Source of the DNA: Corynespora cassiicola | Lineage: Eukaryota; Ascomycota; Dothideomycetes; Pleosporales; Corynesporascaceae | Assembly: GCA_022059125.1 (NCBI GenBank) | Contig: JAEUWY010000012.1 | Span: 992,001 to 1,056,000 of the forward strand | DNA length: 64,000 nt | Direction of reading: 5' to 3' | Shown here: one piece after another, positions 1-11,396 of the stretch | Layout: every line of letters starts with the position of its first letter | Numbering within the stretch: the first letter of the stretch is position 1 | Position numbers and translations under genes: made by a program | Notes under the pieces: model-generated | What the model saw: the letters and a program-made list of their open reading frames with translations, nothing else | Told to the model about the DNA's origin: nothing | Databases searched by the model: none

Positions 1-1885
1 AACAATATGTGATCAGCTGGGTGAGACTCCCACGGGTCTGCAGAACACGGCGGTGGCCGAGGGAAGGGTGGCGCAAGCTGTTGGCGGAGGAGATCCAGGC
101 GATGATGACCTGCAGGCTCGACTCGACAGCCTGAGAAGATGAGGGCATAGTTGTGACCGGATTGCATGATCAGACAGGAGCCATGGAGTTGGCTTGTTCC
201 CGTGCTCTCGTGGTCCAAGATTACAGTGGGGAGGGGATGATGGATTCACGTTTGACGATTAATTTACGTTTGGCTACGAACTATGTTCCGGGCACTTTGT
301 TTTCTTCGATTGTCGTCTGTCCCGCGGAGAGCACGAGGGCCAGCAGCAGTGGCAGAAGGAGTGGGGATGGCGGTGGTGCCCGATTGCTGTTACTTGGTGC
401 CTGAGCACTAGGCCATGTACCTGTTTTCACCCCTGCATCGCCGGCAGACTAGTCGGCCAGGGAGCAGGTCGAGGCTGGCGCTGTGGCTACAAAGGGAGAG
501 GCAGGAGGGCGTTGAGCGGGTGCTACTCTTGTATGCCGGCTGTGCTGGCTGTGGTGGCGCATAGCGTCGGAAGGCTGGGCACAGGCGGCAACATGATGGG
601 AAATGGCAAACCAAGCGCCCACGCGTGAATGGCTCGACGGCTGGGTCCTGTTTCGTTCGTATTGTAGAGACCCAAGATCCAGAAGACCCCTGCTGCACTC
701 CACTGGCGTGCATTCTTGGTTCCAGATCGCGTCGATCATCTGTTCTGTTGCAGCGGGCAGGAGAGATAGCGTGTGGCCGCGTCCAGCAGCCCTGGACTCC
801 AGCATCCGGACCAGGACCGCGCTGGCCCTGCTGGCCCTGCTGCTGCTGCGGCCTGTCTACTTGCCTGTCTGCCTGTCCGAGTGCGGCGGAGGGAAGGGTC
901 GCGTGGGAGGGCAGGCGTGGCGGGAGTCGTGGCGGCCGTCGTGGCGGGGGGAGGGTGAGGGTGAGGGGGCTCACCGGAAGCAGAGCAGCACAGGCAGCGC
1001 AAAGGCACAGCGTTCACAGAGGCGGCAGGGCTGGCGAAACAGGCGTTTCCGCCTTCAGGGCCCGCGAACGGCGTGCGGCGTGCGATAATTCAAAAAGCAC
1101 TGGGCGCGCGCGCACGGGTGACGGCGTCTTTCGCCCTCCATCCCCGCACTCGTGCATGTCGACGGCCAGCAGCCCTCGTACCGGCAGCCGTCACATCGCC
1201 GCCTGCTCCCTCAATTCACCCTTCACCACGTCTCGCCGCCCTGCCCTCGTAGCCACCAAACGCCTGCTCCGCGCGCCCAATTAATTATCCTTCCCCTGTG
1301 CTCCCCTCCGCTGTCCGCCCCTCATCCCGCCGTGCATCCTGCATTCCCGACGTCATTCGCTAAAGACGCAGCCCGCGCGCAGCCCGCCAGAGCCCGCCAG
1401 CAAGCGCCCAAGTTATCAGCCTCCTCCACCACGTCGCCCGCTACAAACTTCCCTCCTGCCCCTGGACACGCCTTTTCCTCCATCGCCGCCCTCCCAACCC
1501 TCCCGCCCGCCTCTACGCCTTTTGCCAGGTACGTCCGCCGCGAGCCGCCACTTGGTAAGCCGCCCGCCCGCCAGGACCGCACATCTTGCCCTCGCGCTTG
1601 CGTGCTGGTGCTGGTGCTGGTACCGGTGCTGGCCTGGTGCCGGCGCGCCCCTCACCGCGAGCCTGCCCTCCGCCCCGGTGAGCTGCACATATGCTGATGT
1701 ATGGACCCTGTAACAGATCTTGACGTCACACAACACTACGCGCCGCCCCATCTGCTCCGACGAGACGCTTCCTGTCGCCTCCAGCCCCCCCGCACGCGTG
1801 CCTTGAGAGTCGCCATTGCGAAGCCTTCAATCTGGCTGGCAACAAGCGACGAAGCTTCTCCAGCCAAGGAGGCCTGCTGAACAGA
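1..1885. other. Long upstream region of the PP2C gene, no gene recognised
   Basis: Several overlapping open frames exist here, but none resembles a known protein and they shadow each other on both strands, as expected of GC-rich DNA. A GCTGGT-type low-complexity stretch lies around 1600-1640. The part nearest 1885 is probably promoter and 5' leader of the phosphatase gene. A 5'-UTR intron is possible but could not be fixed. Confidence 0.5.
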
Positions 1886-3626
1886 ATGTTTGGCACTTCG
1901 CCTGGCAAAGACGACGACACCCCCCACGTCGACGCCGCCGTCCCCACCGATCCGTCCAAGGCTCCCAGTGCGACAGCCCCCAGCGACACCGCCACGGGAG
2001 GCGAGAAGCGAGCCGGGGCTGCCCCTGCGACTAACGACCGCAAGAACAGCGACTCCAGCCCCAGTGGAGAGAAGAAGCGAAGAAGCAGTGGCGTGTCGCG
2101 CGCGAGAGACATGTTTTCCAGCGCAAAGCAGTCGCTGCACCTGCACGGCTCCGCCCCCGCCTCCGGCACCGCCTCCGTCGAGAAGACGGTCCAGACTCCC
2201 ATGCAGAAGCTTGGAAAGTCGGACCCGGCCCTCAGCGTCCCCCAAGGCTCGCTGAACAACTCGGCCGGCGAGTCTGTCCCCGGCCCGCGGTCTACCTTTA
2301 GAGTGGGCGTCACCGAGGACAAGAACAAGAAATGCCGGAGGACCATGGAGGATACTCATGCCTATCTATACAACTTCCTCAGCACCCCCGCCCCCTCGTA
2401 TGGCCCAGACAAAAGCAGGACGTCTGTCTCTGACTCGGCCTCGAACAATTCGGATCCCTCGGCGCAGTCGGTTGTCGAGACGGACAATGGCTATTTTGCC
2501 ATCTTCGACGGTCACGCCGGAACCTTTGCCGCCGACTGGTGTGGAAAGAAGCTCCATCTACTGTTGGAAGACACGATTCGCAAAAATCCAAACACCCCGA
2601 TACCCGAATTGCTGGATCAGACATTTACTCTCGTGGACCAGCAGCTCGAGAAACTCCCCCTCAAGAATAGCGGCTGCACTGCCGTGATCGCCGTGTTGCG
2701 ATGGGAAGACCGCATCCCCAATGCTCAATCGTCTACTGGCTCCGTTTTGTTTGCGCCAGCCGCCGTCTCTGCCGTCAAAAGTGCATCTGAGAGTGGAGAG
2801 AAGCAAACCGAGTCTACCGATGCGGCTGCCGGATCCGAGCCTGCCGGTGAGGCACAGACAGAGCATCCGGCTGAAGTAAGGTTACGGAGCGAGGCGAGTC
2901 GTCAGCGAGTCCTTTACACGGCCAATGTTGGAGATGCCCGCATAGTTCTGTGCCGCAACGGCAGGGCACTCCGCTTATCCTATGACCACAAAGGAAGCGA
3001 TGAGAACGAGGGACGCCGCGTGGCCAGCGCCGGGGGCCTGATACTCAACAATCGTGTTAACGGCGTTCTTGCAGTTACTCGGGCCCTGGGAGATGCTTAT
3101 ATGAAGGATCTCGTGACTGGTCACCCCTACACCACTGAAACCGTGATCCAGGCCGACCAAGACGAGTTTTTGATTCTTGCTTGCGACGGGGTAAGTTCTG
3201 CACATGTTTGTTTGATAATCTTTGACTGACTTCTATCAGTTGTGGGATGTGTGCTCCGACCAGGAGGCTGTTGACCTCGTCCGTGGCATCCAGGACCCCC
3301 AAGTCGCATCGAAAACATTAGTCGATCATGCTCTTGCCCGCTTCTCCACCGACAACCTGTCCTGCATGATTGTGCGGTTCGACAACAAGGCTCTGAAAGC
3401 GCGCAAGAACGAAGGTTTCTTGGGTGTGGACGGTGACCAGCCTAGCACCAAGATTGGAATCAGCGAAGCTGATGCCATTGTTTCACAGGCGCGAAAGCAG
3501 ATGGGTGAACCAGAGCAGCCGGCAGAGCATGTTGCAGCGGAAATGATAATGGAGGAGGAAGAGTCTGAACCCGGCCCCGAGCTAAATCCCGAAGCGTTGA
3601 AGGCGGCACAGAAGAACAGTAGTTGA
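1886..3626 (+). CDS. Protein phosphatase 2C, Ptc1-like
   Basis: Two exons, 1886..3190 and 3240..3626, give 563 residues. The 49-nt intron starts GTAAGT and ends ATCAG, and splicing joins the C-D-G / L-W-D motif exactly. The PP2C metal-binding motifs are all visible: R-T-M-E-D near residue 152, D-G-H-A-G near 207, C-D-G-L-W-D near 433 and D-N-L-S near 472. PP2C enzymes are Mg/Mn-dependent Ser/Thr phosphatases; Ptc1-type members damp MAPK stress signalling (family knowledge). The first 140 residues are Ser/Pro/Ala-rich and probably disordered. A low-complexity insert of about 60 residues (near 280-335) sits between catalytic motifs, and the C-terminal tail is acidic. Start chosen as the first ATG of the open frame. 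The Ptc1 assignment within PP2C is by general resemblance. Confidence 0.9.
3191..3239 (+). other. Intron in PP2C gene
   Basis: GTAAGT donor, CTGAC branch-like site and ATCAG acceptor. The unspliced frame stops within the intron, and removal restores the conserved C-D-G-L-W-D motif. Confidence 0.9.
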
Positions 3627-4388
3627 TGCGTGGTAGACGGGGAGATTTCAGCATGCAAGGTTCTTTTGGGCGCATAGACAACATGGTTGAGGAGGCTGTG
3701 GCGCTTCCGTGATGGAGTGGGAGGCTGCATCTTTTGCTTTTCAAGTCGCTGTATTTCCGGGGATTTCAATTCACTGCTCTGACGAAGACATCGCTTGATG
3801 TTTCTGTACTAAATGAAAGCCAGGCGCTGCACGGGTTATCTATGAATTTGAACAGGCACAGCCCCAGTCGAACAAAGGGGTCCATGCTCGCATGTGTGGT
3901 TAAACTACCTAGGTACCGTGGTGATGCGCCAAGAAACTTGCGTATGTTCGGAGCCCACGGGTTCCGGCTCGATCTTCCAGCAAGACACTGTCTAGGGGTC
4001 GGGGCGCGCGGGCTCCTCTCCTAGGCCCACAATTACCAGCAGTATAGACGCCCTTTTGCAGGAAGATAAGTGCAACGCCCTTTTGTGGCCATTGCCCCTT
4101 AACGCCAAGTCAAGCCGTGATGGACTCACCTTGGACGAGCGTCAGAGTGTGCGAAACTATCTCAAAGAAATTTCCTTCCCAAACACTAAGTGGAATTACT
4201 CATAGTGAGTCTTTGATCAAACAGGTTAGGGGGCTTTCCATCTTCTCAATGGCCTATTTTGGTTGTATAACTACAGGTTGGAGGCTCAAGTTTGATCATA
4301 CAAATTCGCCTAGAGTCAACCTACGTCTTCACAAAAATATTTCTCCTTTGACATTACCAGCGTTTAGTCTCCTTCATCTTTGATAAAC
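3627..4388. promoter_or_regulatory. Intergenic region between PP2C and monooxygenase genes
   Basis: Holds the PP2C 3' end and the promoter of the downstream monooxygenase. A 10-nt palindrome with an ACCTAGGT core lies at 3906-3915, one of several such elements in the window. No gene seen. Confidence 0.5.
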
Positions 4389-6018
4389 ATGGGCTTGAAA
4401 GCCATCATCGTAGGAGGCAGCATGTCGGGGCTCTCTCTGGCCATCATGCTGGAGGAGCTTGGTGTTGACTACGTCCTCCTCGAAGCCCACGAACAATTTG
4501 CACCCCAGCTTGGTGCCAGCATCGGCCTCCTCCCCAATGGCCTGCGGATTCTGGACCAACTCGGCTGCTACGAAGCTATTCGGAAGAGAGCCGGGGATTT
4601 TTACAATTACACCAACTTGCGGGATAGCAGTGGTCGTGCGCTCGCAGCACCCAAAACCGTCAGCGTCGCGGCCCGGTTGGAGGAAAGGTATGGAGATACC
4701 TACTCGAGTTTTCTCGTTTCTCTCTTATAGCTGACTGTTGTGGTCTAGGACGGGTTATCCGCTGATATTCTTCGATCGACAACATATTCTTCAGATTCTG
4801 CACGACAGGGTCAGGCATAAGGAGAGGTTACTGACTGGCAAACGTGTCACAACCGTAGAGATGCATGGTGAGGGTGTGGAAGTCCATACAAAAGATGGTT
4901 CTGTCTATACAGGCGACTTCCTCGTCGGTGCCGACGGAGTCCACAGCATGGTTAGGAAGGAGATGTGGCGACTCGGCAATGAGATGAGTCCAGGCGTATT
5001 CTCCCCAAATGAGGGTTCAAGTACGTTCATTGCCCATGTTGAAACTCCCCATCTAGACCAGTACTGGCAGCTAACTTTTACAGAATTAAAGAGCAGCACA
5101 AAATGCATGTTCGGAATCTCATCACGGCCGCCGACCTTTGCATACCAGTCACAGGATATTACGTTCCAAACCGGCTATAGCTACATGACTATGTCGGCAC
5201 CGGATGATCGCGTGTACTGGTTCATGTTCGTCACGATGCCGACGACATATGGCAAGGATATCCCGCGGTACACAAAGGAAGACGAGGCCGAGTTCGCGAA
5301 ACAGTTCTTCAACGACAAGATAACTGAGACGGTGGAATTCGGAGACCTGTACAAGAACCGACATGTCACTGCGCTTGTGTCGCTGGAGGAGCACGTGTTT
5401 GAGAAGTGGCATTTCCAGAGAATCATCACTATTGGCGACGCGGCGCAAAAGGTACGCTTCATACCAGGGAAATTGTTCAGACTTGCAATCCACTGACGAC
5501 GTGTGTAGCTGCACCCCATCACAGCTTCGGGAGGCAACAACACCATAGAGGCCGCAGCCAGTCTTGTCAACGGCCTCTCCCGCAGAATCAAGGCAGCGGG
5601 CTCGACAAATCTTTCTCAGGAAGCCCTCGAGTCTGCGTTTGCCGAAGTGCACGCACGCTGCTACAACCGCTCTCTCTCGCAGATGAAGCAAGGAGAGGCG
5701 GTCCAATACTACAGCACCCTACAGGGTCCCTTGGCGGGTTTTATACTCCGCTACGTCGTTCCGTTGTTTGGAGACTACTTCTCGCTCAAGACATTCCAGG
5801 AGATTTCGGCGGGGGGTACGCACATTGAGGGGATGGCGTTGCCAGAACGGCTGCCGTTGGATGGTAAGAGGGTTGCGAAGACGGTGGGTTTCGGGTGGGC
5901 GCTGTGGAGCTTGGGGGCGGTGGGTTCGGGGATTGTGGCCATGGTGTGTCTTGGTCAAGGCAATGCGGATTGGAGAGGGAGGTTGGTTGGGTTTGCCAGC
6001 CAGATGAAGCTGTATTAG
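4389..6018 (+). CDS. FAD-dependent monooxygenase (PaxM/salicylate-hydroxylase-like) with C-terminal membrane segment
   Basis: Four exons: 4389..4687, 4749..5020, 5084..5451 and 5509..6018, giving 482 residues. The N-terminus carries the Rossmann FAD-binding strand ([10 protein letters not shown], residues 5-14). The G-A-D-G-V-H-S motif follows mid-protein, and splicing of the last intron creates G-D-A-A-Q-K-L-H-P, the second FAD/ribityl motif, followed by G-G-N-N. A hydrophobic stretch near the C-terminus (residues about 440-465) looks like a membrane anchor, as in fungal meroterpenoid or indole-diterpene FMOs. The middle intron (5021..5083) is 63 nt and in frame, so the unspliced frame stays open. 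Such enzymes use NAD(P)H and O2 to hydroxylate or epoxidise a substrate. The substrate is unknown, and no synthase gene lies nearby, so a biosynthetic cluster is not evident. Confidence 0.85.
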
Positions 6019-6497
6019 ACTCGATATAGGGTTGGGAGGGGGAGGAAGAAGAGGTTGAGGAGGTAACAAGCCTGTACAACAAGACGAACGAACCGCGTAT
6101 CCCTCGCGGGTATGGATTGCTCCTCAAAAGCGTGCCCGTGTCGGCAAGCATACGCCGAGCTGGCCATGGACAAGTGAGCAGATGATCGAATAAGGTTAGC
6201 CGCCCTGGCTGCCCTATGCCCGTCATCTGTGGCCGCCCAGCTTCTCCAGAGATCCCTCGCAAGCCAAAGGCCGCACGGACATCCAGGCCCCACCTTAGCG
6301 CGTGGCAGGTGCGATCAACACCACGAACGCCGAGCCCTCTTTCACCTTGCGGCCGCAGCCTGGACGACGCCAGACGGCCTTCTCCTCTCCCTCACCTCCT
6401 CCGCTCCGCCCGCCCGCCCGACCGCAGCCGCACCCCTCCCCAGAGCGCCCGCAAAAGACCCCCATGCGGCTCCGACCCAGGGAGCACCGCAGTCTCC
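6019..6497. promoter_or_regulatory. Intergenic region and 5' leader of SNF4
   Basis: C-rich and pyrimidine-rich upstream of 6498. Probably promoter and 5' UTR of the AMPK gamma gene. Open frames here are shadows. Confidence 0.45.
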
Positions 6498-7882
6498 ATG
6501 TCTGGCGCAGACATGGCCGAGTCTACGACGCCGGCACCGCCGAATGCCCCCGCTAACGACCTGCCTTTTCCTCACGAGCGCCCTGCCTTTGTCGCCCCCA
6601 AGGACCTGCTGGCGCACTCGGGCCCCATCATCCCGCCCAAGCCCGTCACTGCCCTGGACAAGGAGCAGCTGGAAGGCCTGGTGCGAAATCCCCGCGCTCG
6701 CCGTGGCTCGTGGGCCGTGGGCCGTGTACCAGTGCAAGACTGACCGCCCACCAGGAGACGATCCGTGCCTTCCTCAAGGTGCGCACCAGCTATGACGTTC
6801 TGCCGCTCAGCTACCGCCTGATTGTCTTCGACACTTCGCTGCTCGTGAAGAAAAGCCTCAACATCCTCATACAAAATGGTGCGTCGTCCTCGGAAGTACC
6901 CCCGCACTCGCCCGTACACTTCGCTAATGCTTGCCCCCCAGGTATCGTGTCGGCGCCCTTGTGGGATTCCAAGTCGTCGACCTTTGCCGGCCTGCTCACC
7001 ACCTCCGACTACATCAATGTCATCCAGTACTACTGGCAGAACCCCGATGCCCTCGCCCGCGTCGACCAATTTCGTCTAAGCAGCCTGCGAGGTGCGTCCA
7101 CCCACCCCATCACCGCGCGCCGAGCAATCCACTGACTCCCGCCAGACATTGAAAAGGCCCTCGGCGTTACCCCCATCGAAACCCTCTCTATTCATCCCGA
7201 CCGCCCGCTGTACGAAGCATGCCGCAAGATGCTCGAATCGCGCGCACGCCGCATCCCCATTGTCGACATCGATGACGAGACGCACCGGACCATGGTAGTG
7301 AGCGTTATAACACAGTACCGAATCCTCAAGTTTATTGCCGTCAATGTCAAAGAGACGCAGAAGCTGCGGAAGCCCCTCAAGGAGATCATGGTCGGAACTT
7401 ACACAGGTCTCGCTACCGCAAACATGGACACACCCGTCATGGACGTGATCCATATGCTGGTCAAGAAGAGCATCTCGAGTGTGCCCATCATCGACAAGGA
7501 TGGTATGTAATTGCCATGTCCAACCTTTTCCTCAAGCTGACATTGAAAAGGTGCCGTCATCAACGTCTTCGAGGCCGTCGACGTCATCACGCTAATAAAG
7601 GGAGGCGTATATGATGACCTCAACCTTACCGTAGGCGATGCGCTACTCAAGCGAAACGATGTAAGCCAGTCCAGGGACGCCTTCTAGAGCTTTACTCACA
7701 AGGGAAAGGATTTTCCGGGCATCTACACGTGCTCCATGCAAGACCAGCTTGCTACGATTTACGATACCATCCGCAAGTCTCGCGTCCACCGCTTCATCGT
7801 CATTGACGAAGACAGCCGCCTCAAGGGCGTCTTGACTCTGAGCGATATTCTGGAGTACACCCTACTTGAAGGAGAGGAGTAG
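6498..7882 (+). CDS. SNF4: AMPK/SNF1 complex gamma subunit with CBS domains
   Basis: Six exons: 6498..6680, 6755..6878, 6942..7091, 7146..7502, 7551..7660 and 7709..7882, giving 365 residues. All five introns keep phase and have GT-AG ends. After a Pro-rich leader the protein reads through four CBS-type repeats. Recognisable segments include [41 protein letters not shown] and [10 protein letters not shown]. This is the regulatory, nucleotide-sensing subunit of the SNF1/AMPK kinase, which controls use of non-preferred carbon sources and energy stress responses. Length fits fungal SNF4 proteins. Start taken at the ATG giving M-S-G-A-D; a second in-frame Met lies five codons in. Confidence 0.93.
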
Positions 7883-9016
7883 CTATCCATTCTATGACCG
7901 ATTTTTTGATACTAGATCATGCCATCTCACCATTGTAGGTTAGGAATAGCGAAGCACTGCACTGCACGCGTCTTGGCGCCGTGCCTGAGGAGGAAATATC
8001 ACGGAAGGCGAACTGAAGCGGACTTGACGGACTGATTTTTCAATATATCCAGAGTTCCTTTTGAATGCCATGCATAGACATTTGTCTCACGTTTTGAGCA
8101 TCACCGGCGCACTCTTACTTTTTGGTGTTTCTCTGTGATGGCACCGATGGAAACCCGTATGAAGGTGTCCGACGGTCTGGAGGCTCCCTATTCATCTATT
8201 GTCCTAGAGCCATTGGTTTTGCTTTTCGGTCAGTTGAAGGACGAATCGTGCTGTCGAAAATGGTTGTTGGGTTCTAACATCATTAAGAGTACAGCTGATT
8301 TGCTCACAGGTTTATTTCTATGATTCAAAGCACGTGTCGGTCGCTATGTTGTGTCCCTAGGTAGCAGGATGTGGGTCATCTCTGCTCAGATCAATGTGTC
8401 CACAATGCATTGTAAGCCTAGTGGAACGACCGCATCCCCAAATACAATATTTCACATGAGCCATGGTTGATGCGACATCTTACAAAAATGTCTAGACTGA
8501 ATGATTGTTCCATGGTCGACATGACATCCTTACCAACGCCCTCCACCCATGGCTTTGCCTACGCTACACGCTCAACAGCAGCCCTCAACTCAACAACACA
8601 ATGCAAGCTTCAGCGAACCACAATCCAGTATTGAAATGTGGTAGAAATCCTGTCAATTCACAATGTCTACCGCAGGAAGACAGAACAACTACGCTTCACT
8701 CAATAATCATCTCTTCCCTACAAAACACAGTCTAAGACATAATCGAGACCACTAACTACATAAGCTTACATGCAAGAGGAACCTTATATATGCTTCTACC
8801 CATAACGCAACTCAATCGCTTTCGAAAACGCTACGATAGCCCAGTGCTCTGATCAAACATCTCGAAACGACAACTGATTGGTCTCTACATTGTTCATTGG
8901 TATCCACCCTACAGTTGATGAGCTGCGTCAACCATTTCTTCTGCCGTCTATTCCCCACGCGCAGAACCAAGGCCCCGGCACGCCATCCAAAGCACCCCAA
9001 CCCCCCTGCACCGAAC
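7883..9016. other. Intergenic, 1.1 kb, no gene seen
   Basis: Contains the SNF4 3' flank and the upstream region of the next ORF. Only short, unconvincing open frames. From about 8940 the plus strand becomes strongly C-rich. Confidence 0.5.
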
Positions 9017-9826
9017 ATGGCATCCCCTCCACCCACCCCGCCAAAAACACCCTCCCCCTCCGTCGCATCCAACACCAACGAAACCCTCCCCTCCCTCCCC
9101 CGTGTCCCCGTCCCCCACCCCGCCCCCCTCGTCCCCCCCGAAATCCTCCTAACAATCGCCCTAGGAGCCCTCGCCCACGACCCCGAATGCGCAGCCTACA
9201 TCCGCTCCGCCCACGCCACCCTCTCCTCCACCCCAACACCCACCTCCTCTCCCCCCTCCACGCCCCGGCCGCACGTCCCCGACGTCTTGTCCCGGCACGA
9301 GCGCCGCCTCATCCGCATGGCGCACTGCGTGCTCGAGCTCGAGGCGCTGTGCCAGAGGGGGAAGGTGAGCGGGAGCGTGGTGGAGGATGTGAGGATGTAT
9401 TTTCGGAATATCATGGGGGGGTTGAGGGAGAGGCGGAAGCAGCAGCAGCAGCAGCAGCAGCAGGGAGGGGGAGGGGGGCTTTGGCAGAGACAGGCCAGAG
9501 CGAATTTGGAGGGGTTTAAGGAGAGGGTTCAGGGGGCGGTAGGGAGGGGGGAGGTGCCGAGGAGGGTTGGAGTGAGGGTTTTGTTGTTGGCGACGGCGGA
9601 TTGTGGGGTTGAGGAGGGGGAGGTGGAGAGGGGGGTTTTGGATGGTGGGGGGAGGTGTGAGGGGGAGGAAAGGGAAAGTCCTCATGTGGATTCGGGTTGG
9701 GAGGGTAAGGATGAGACGTCACATACTGATAAAACTTTTACTCTGCAGGTTAGCGATTCGGATATGTTGTTGGTGCCAAGGCCGCTTCAGATACGTCGTC
9801 GTCCACTGCCAAATCTTTTGGCGTAG
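9017..9826 (+). CDS. Hypothetical proline-rich/polyQ protein
   Basis: Single open frame from the ATG at 9017, 269 residues, not recognised. The first 50 residues are Pro/Thr/Ser-rich. A helical, basic middle follows (R-H-E-R-R-L-I-R-M-A-H-C-V-L-E-L-E), then a run of eight glutamines encoded by (CAG)8 at 9440-9463, a Gly run and an acidic/Gly-rich tail. The coding strand is extremely C-rich up to about 9330 and extremely G-rich after about 9350. A possible 44-nt intron (9705..9748, GTAAGG...CTGCAG with a TACTGAT branch) would end the protein soon after residue 230; both models are possible. The open frame upstream of 9017 has no ATG. Coding status rests on frame length and a codon bias that follows the frame. 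Confidence 0.5.
   Translation: MASPPPTPPKTPSPSVASNTNETLPSLPRVPVPHPAPLVPPEILLTIALGALAHDPECAAYIRSAHATLSSTPTPTSSPPSTPRPHVPDVLSRHERRLIRMAHCVLELEALCQRGKVSGSVVEDVRMYFRNIMGGLRERRKQQQQQQQQGGGGGLWQRQARANLEGFKERVQGAVGRGEVPRRVGVRVLLLATADCGVEEGEVERGVLDGGGRCEGEERESPHVDSGWEGKDETSHTDKTFTLQVSDSDMLLVPRPLQIRRRPLPNLLA
9440..9463 (+). repeat. (CAG)8 microsatellite encoding polyglutamine
   Basis: Eight perfect CAG units in frame within the hypothetical gene, directly followed by G-rich codons. Confidence 0.95.
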
Positions 9827-10436
9827 AAAGAGTTTATATTCTTATCTTCTTATGGTCATTTCCTTGGGTTCTTCTACCTGGAACAGTCGATGGGTAAGTC
9901 ACATTCTATGTCCGTTTCCCAGAGTTTCCTGCCTAGATCAGTCTGCTAGTAACTTGTACTTCTTTACACTCCTTTTGTAAGTTAGATTCCTATGTTATAT
10001 CAAAATAAATTAGCAATAAACTCTGACACACAATCAGTCTAAAGTTCTTGATGTCGTGCAGGCATAGAGAGGGTTTCGGATATAGTGATGATAATGAGCA
10101 ATATGGTAAAGTTGGTAAGTAGTTGTTCAGTGGCTTGTAGCGGTTAACTGCCAAGCTCAAAGGTCATGATCCAAAGATGGTGATTCTTTTTGAGCCTATA
10201 AAGCAATAATCTTCTACAATTCTTCGAGTGGATTGGCTCATTCTTGCAGGCCACGGCCATATCGGAGGTTGGACTTGAGTGAATGGGTTAGCAAACGCTC
10301 AAAATCATTGTTGAGCAGCCAGTCTACTTTATAGCACCTGCCATAGGCTTCACCACGCACTTCCCTCCAATAAAAGTATAGCAAAAGAATCCCCAACCAA
10401 CGTTCTCAACAAACGCATTGCCCCCAAACGCTCAAG
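9827..10436. other. Intergenic, 610 bp, no gene seen
   Basis: AT-richer than the flanking genes. Contains the 3' flank of the upstream ORF and the promoter side of the BTB-like gene. Confidence 0.45.
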
Positions 10437-11396
10437 ATGGATCCCAATCCCCCGCGACGACCTCCCGAACCGCCCAAACCCCCAGCTCCCCTCGAAACCC
10501 TCTACCGAACCGCCGCAGGCCCCAGAATCTCCATCGCCGACGCCCACGTCCGAGTCATAATCAACAACAACTCCACCCCCACAACCTCCTACACCTTCCG
10601 CGAGAGCCAGCTCATCCAGACGTCCCAATTCTTCCGCCACCAGTGTCGCAGGCCGTACATCCACTCGCACACAAACATGCCGGGCAGCGCGCGCCCCATC
10701 GAGCTCGAGGGCATCTCCAAGCACCAATTCGACATGTACGCCGAGTGGATCGGCAACGGCCGCGCGCCCTCGCTCCGCGGCCAGCTTTCCAGACTGCAGA
10801 TGCTGGGCCAAGAGCCCTGGCGCCGGTCGCGCGTCACGGAGCAGCAGGCGCGCGCAGACTATGCGGAACTGCTGTCACTGTACTTCATGGGGCATGGGCT
10901 GCGGGACGAGCGGTTCATGGATACCGTCATGCGCGTCCTGATGCTATGCTTGTTCCCCGAGTCGGAAGCTTGGGCGGCGGAGGAGTCGTTGTCGTCGTCG
11001 GAGGGGAATGCGGAGAGGGAGGAAGGGGTGGGTACGCCGGGGTCGCGGGAGGTGCCTGGGACGCCGCGGTCTGGGAGGAGTTCTTTGGGGTTGGGGTCGC
11101 CGGGTGGGGCGCCGATGGGGGAGCCGTTTAGGCATGTGTTTGTGGCTTTGATGGTGCCGACGATGGTGAAGGCGATTGTGGAGAAGTTTGTGCCCGGAGC
11201 GCCTATGAGGTGTTTGGTGGCGGATGCATTGGCATTGTGGAGTAGGGAGGATGTGTTGGAGAATGTGGCTCAGGGAGTGTTTGGGGCAGGGTTTGCGTGC
11301 GATTTGGTTTTGAACCAGAGGAGGATTATTCGGAGGTTGCAGATGGGATTGGGTCTTACGTGGGAGGAGAAGGGGAGGTATTTGTACCATGATTGA
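10437..11396 (+). CDS. BTB/POZ-like domain protein, single exon
   Basis: An uninterrupted frame of 319 residues starting at an ATG. After a Pro-rich leader it reads I-A-D-A-H-V-R-V-I-I with Y-T-F-R-E-S-Q-L-I-Q-T-S-Q-F-F, the form of a BTB fold in which a substrate-adaptor surface follows a strand and a helix. A second block (D-Y-A-E-L-L-S-L-Y-F-M-G-H-G-L-R-D-E-R-F-M-D) aligns by eye with the same part of the minus-strand gene at 20497-21672, so the two look like distant paralogues of a lineage-expanded family. A Gly/Ser/Arg-rich low-complexity insert covers about residues 183-226. BTB proteins commonly recruit targets to Cul3 ligases, but no specific partner is visible here. The coding strand shifts from C-rich to G-rich around 10960. 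Confidence 0.7.
   Translation: MDPNPPRRPPEPPKPPAPLETLYRTAAGPRISIADAHVRVIINNNSTPTTSYTFRESQLIQTSQFFRHQCRRPYIHSHTNMPGSARPIELEGISKHQFDMYAEWIGNGRAPSLRGQLSRLQMLGQEPWRRSRVTEQQARADYAELLSLYFMGHGLRDERFMDTVMRVLMLCLFPESEAWAAEESLSSSEGNAEREEGVGTPGSREVPGTPRSGRSSLGLGSPGGAPMGEPFRHVFVALMVPTMVKAIVEKFVPGAPMRCLVADALALWSREDVLENVAQGVFGAGFACDLVLNQRRIIRRLQMGLGLTWEEKGRYLYHD

Noticed and set aside
408..1284. Several open frames of 90-220 codons on both strands in the first 1.3 kb
   Set aside because: They overlap each other in all frames, have low-complexity composition typical of GC-rich DNA and no recognisable motif.
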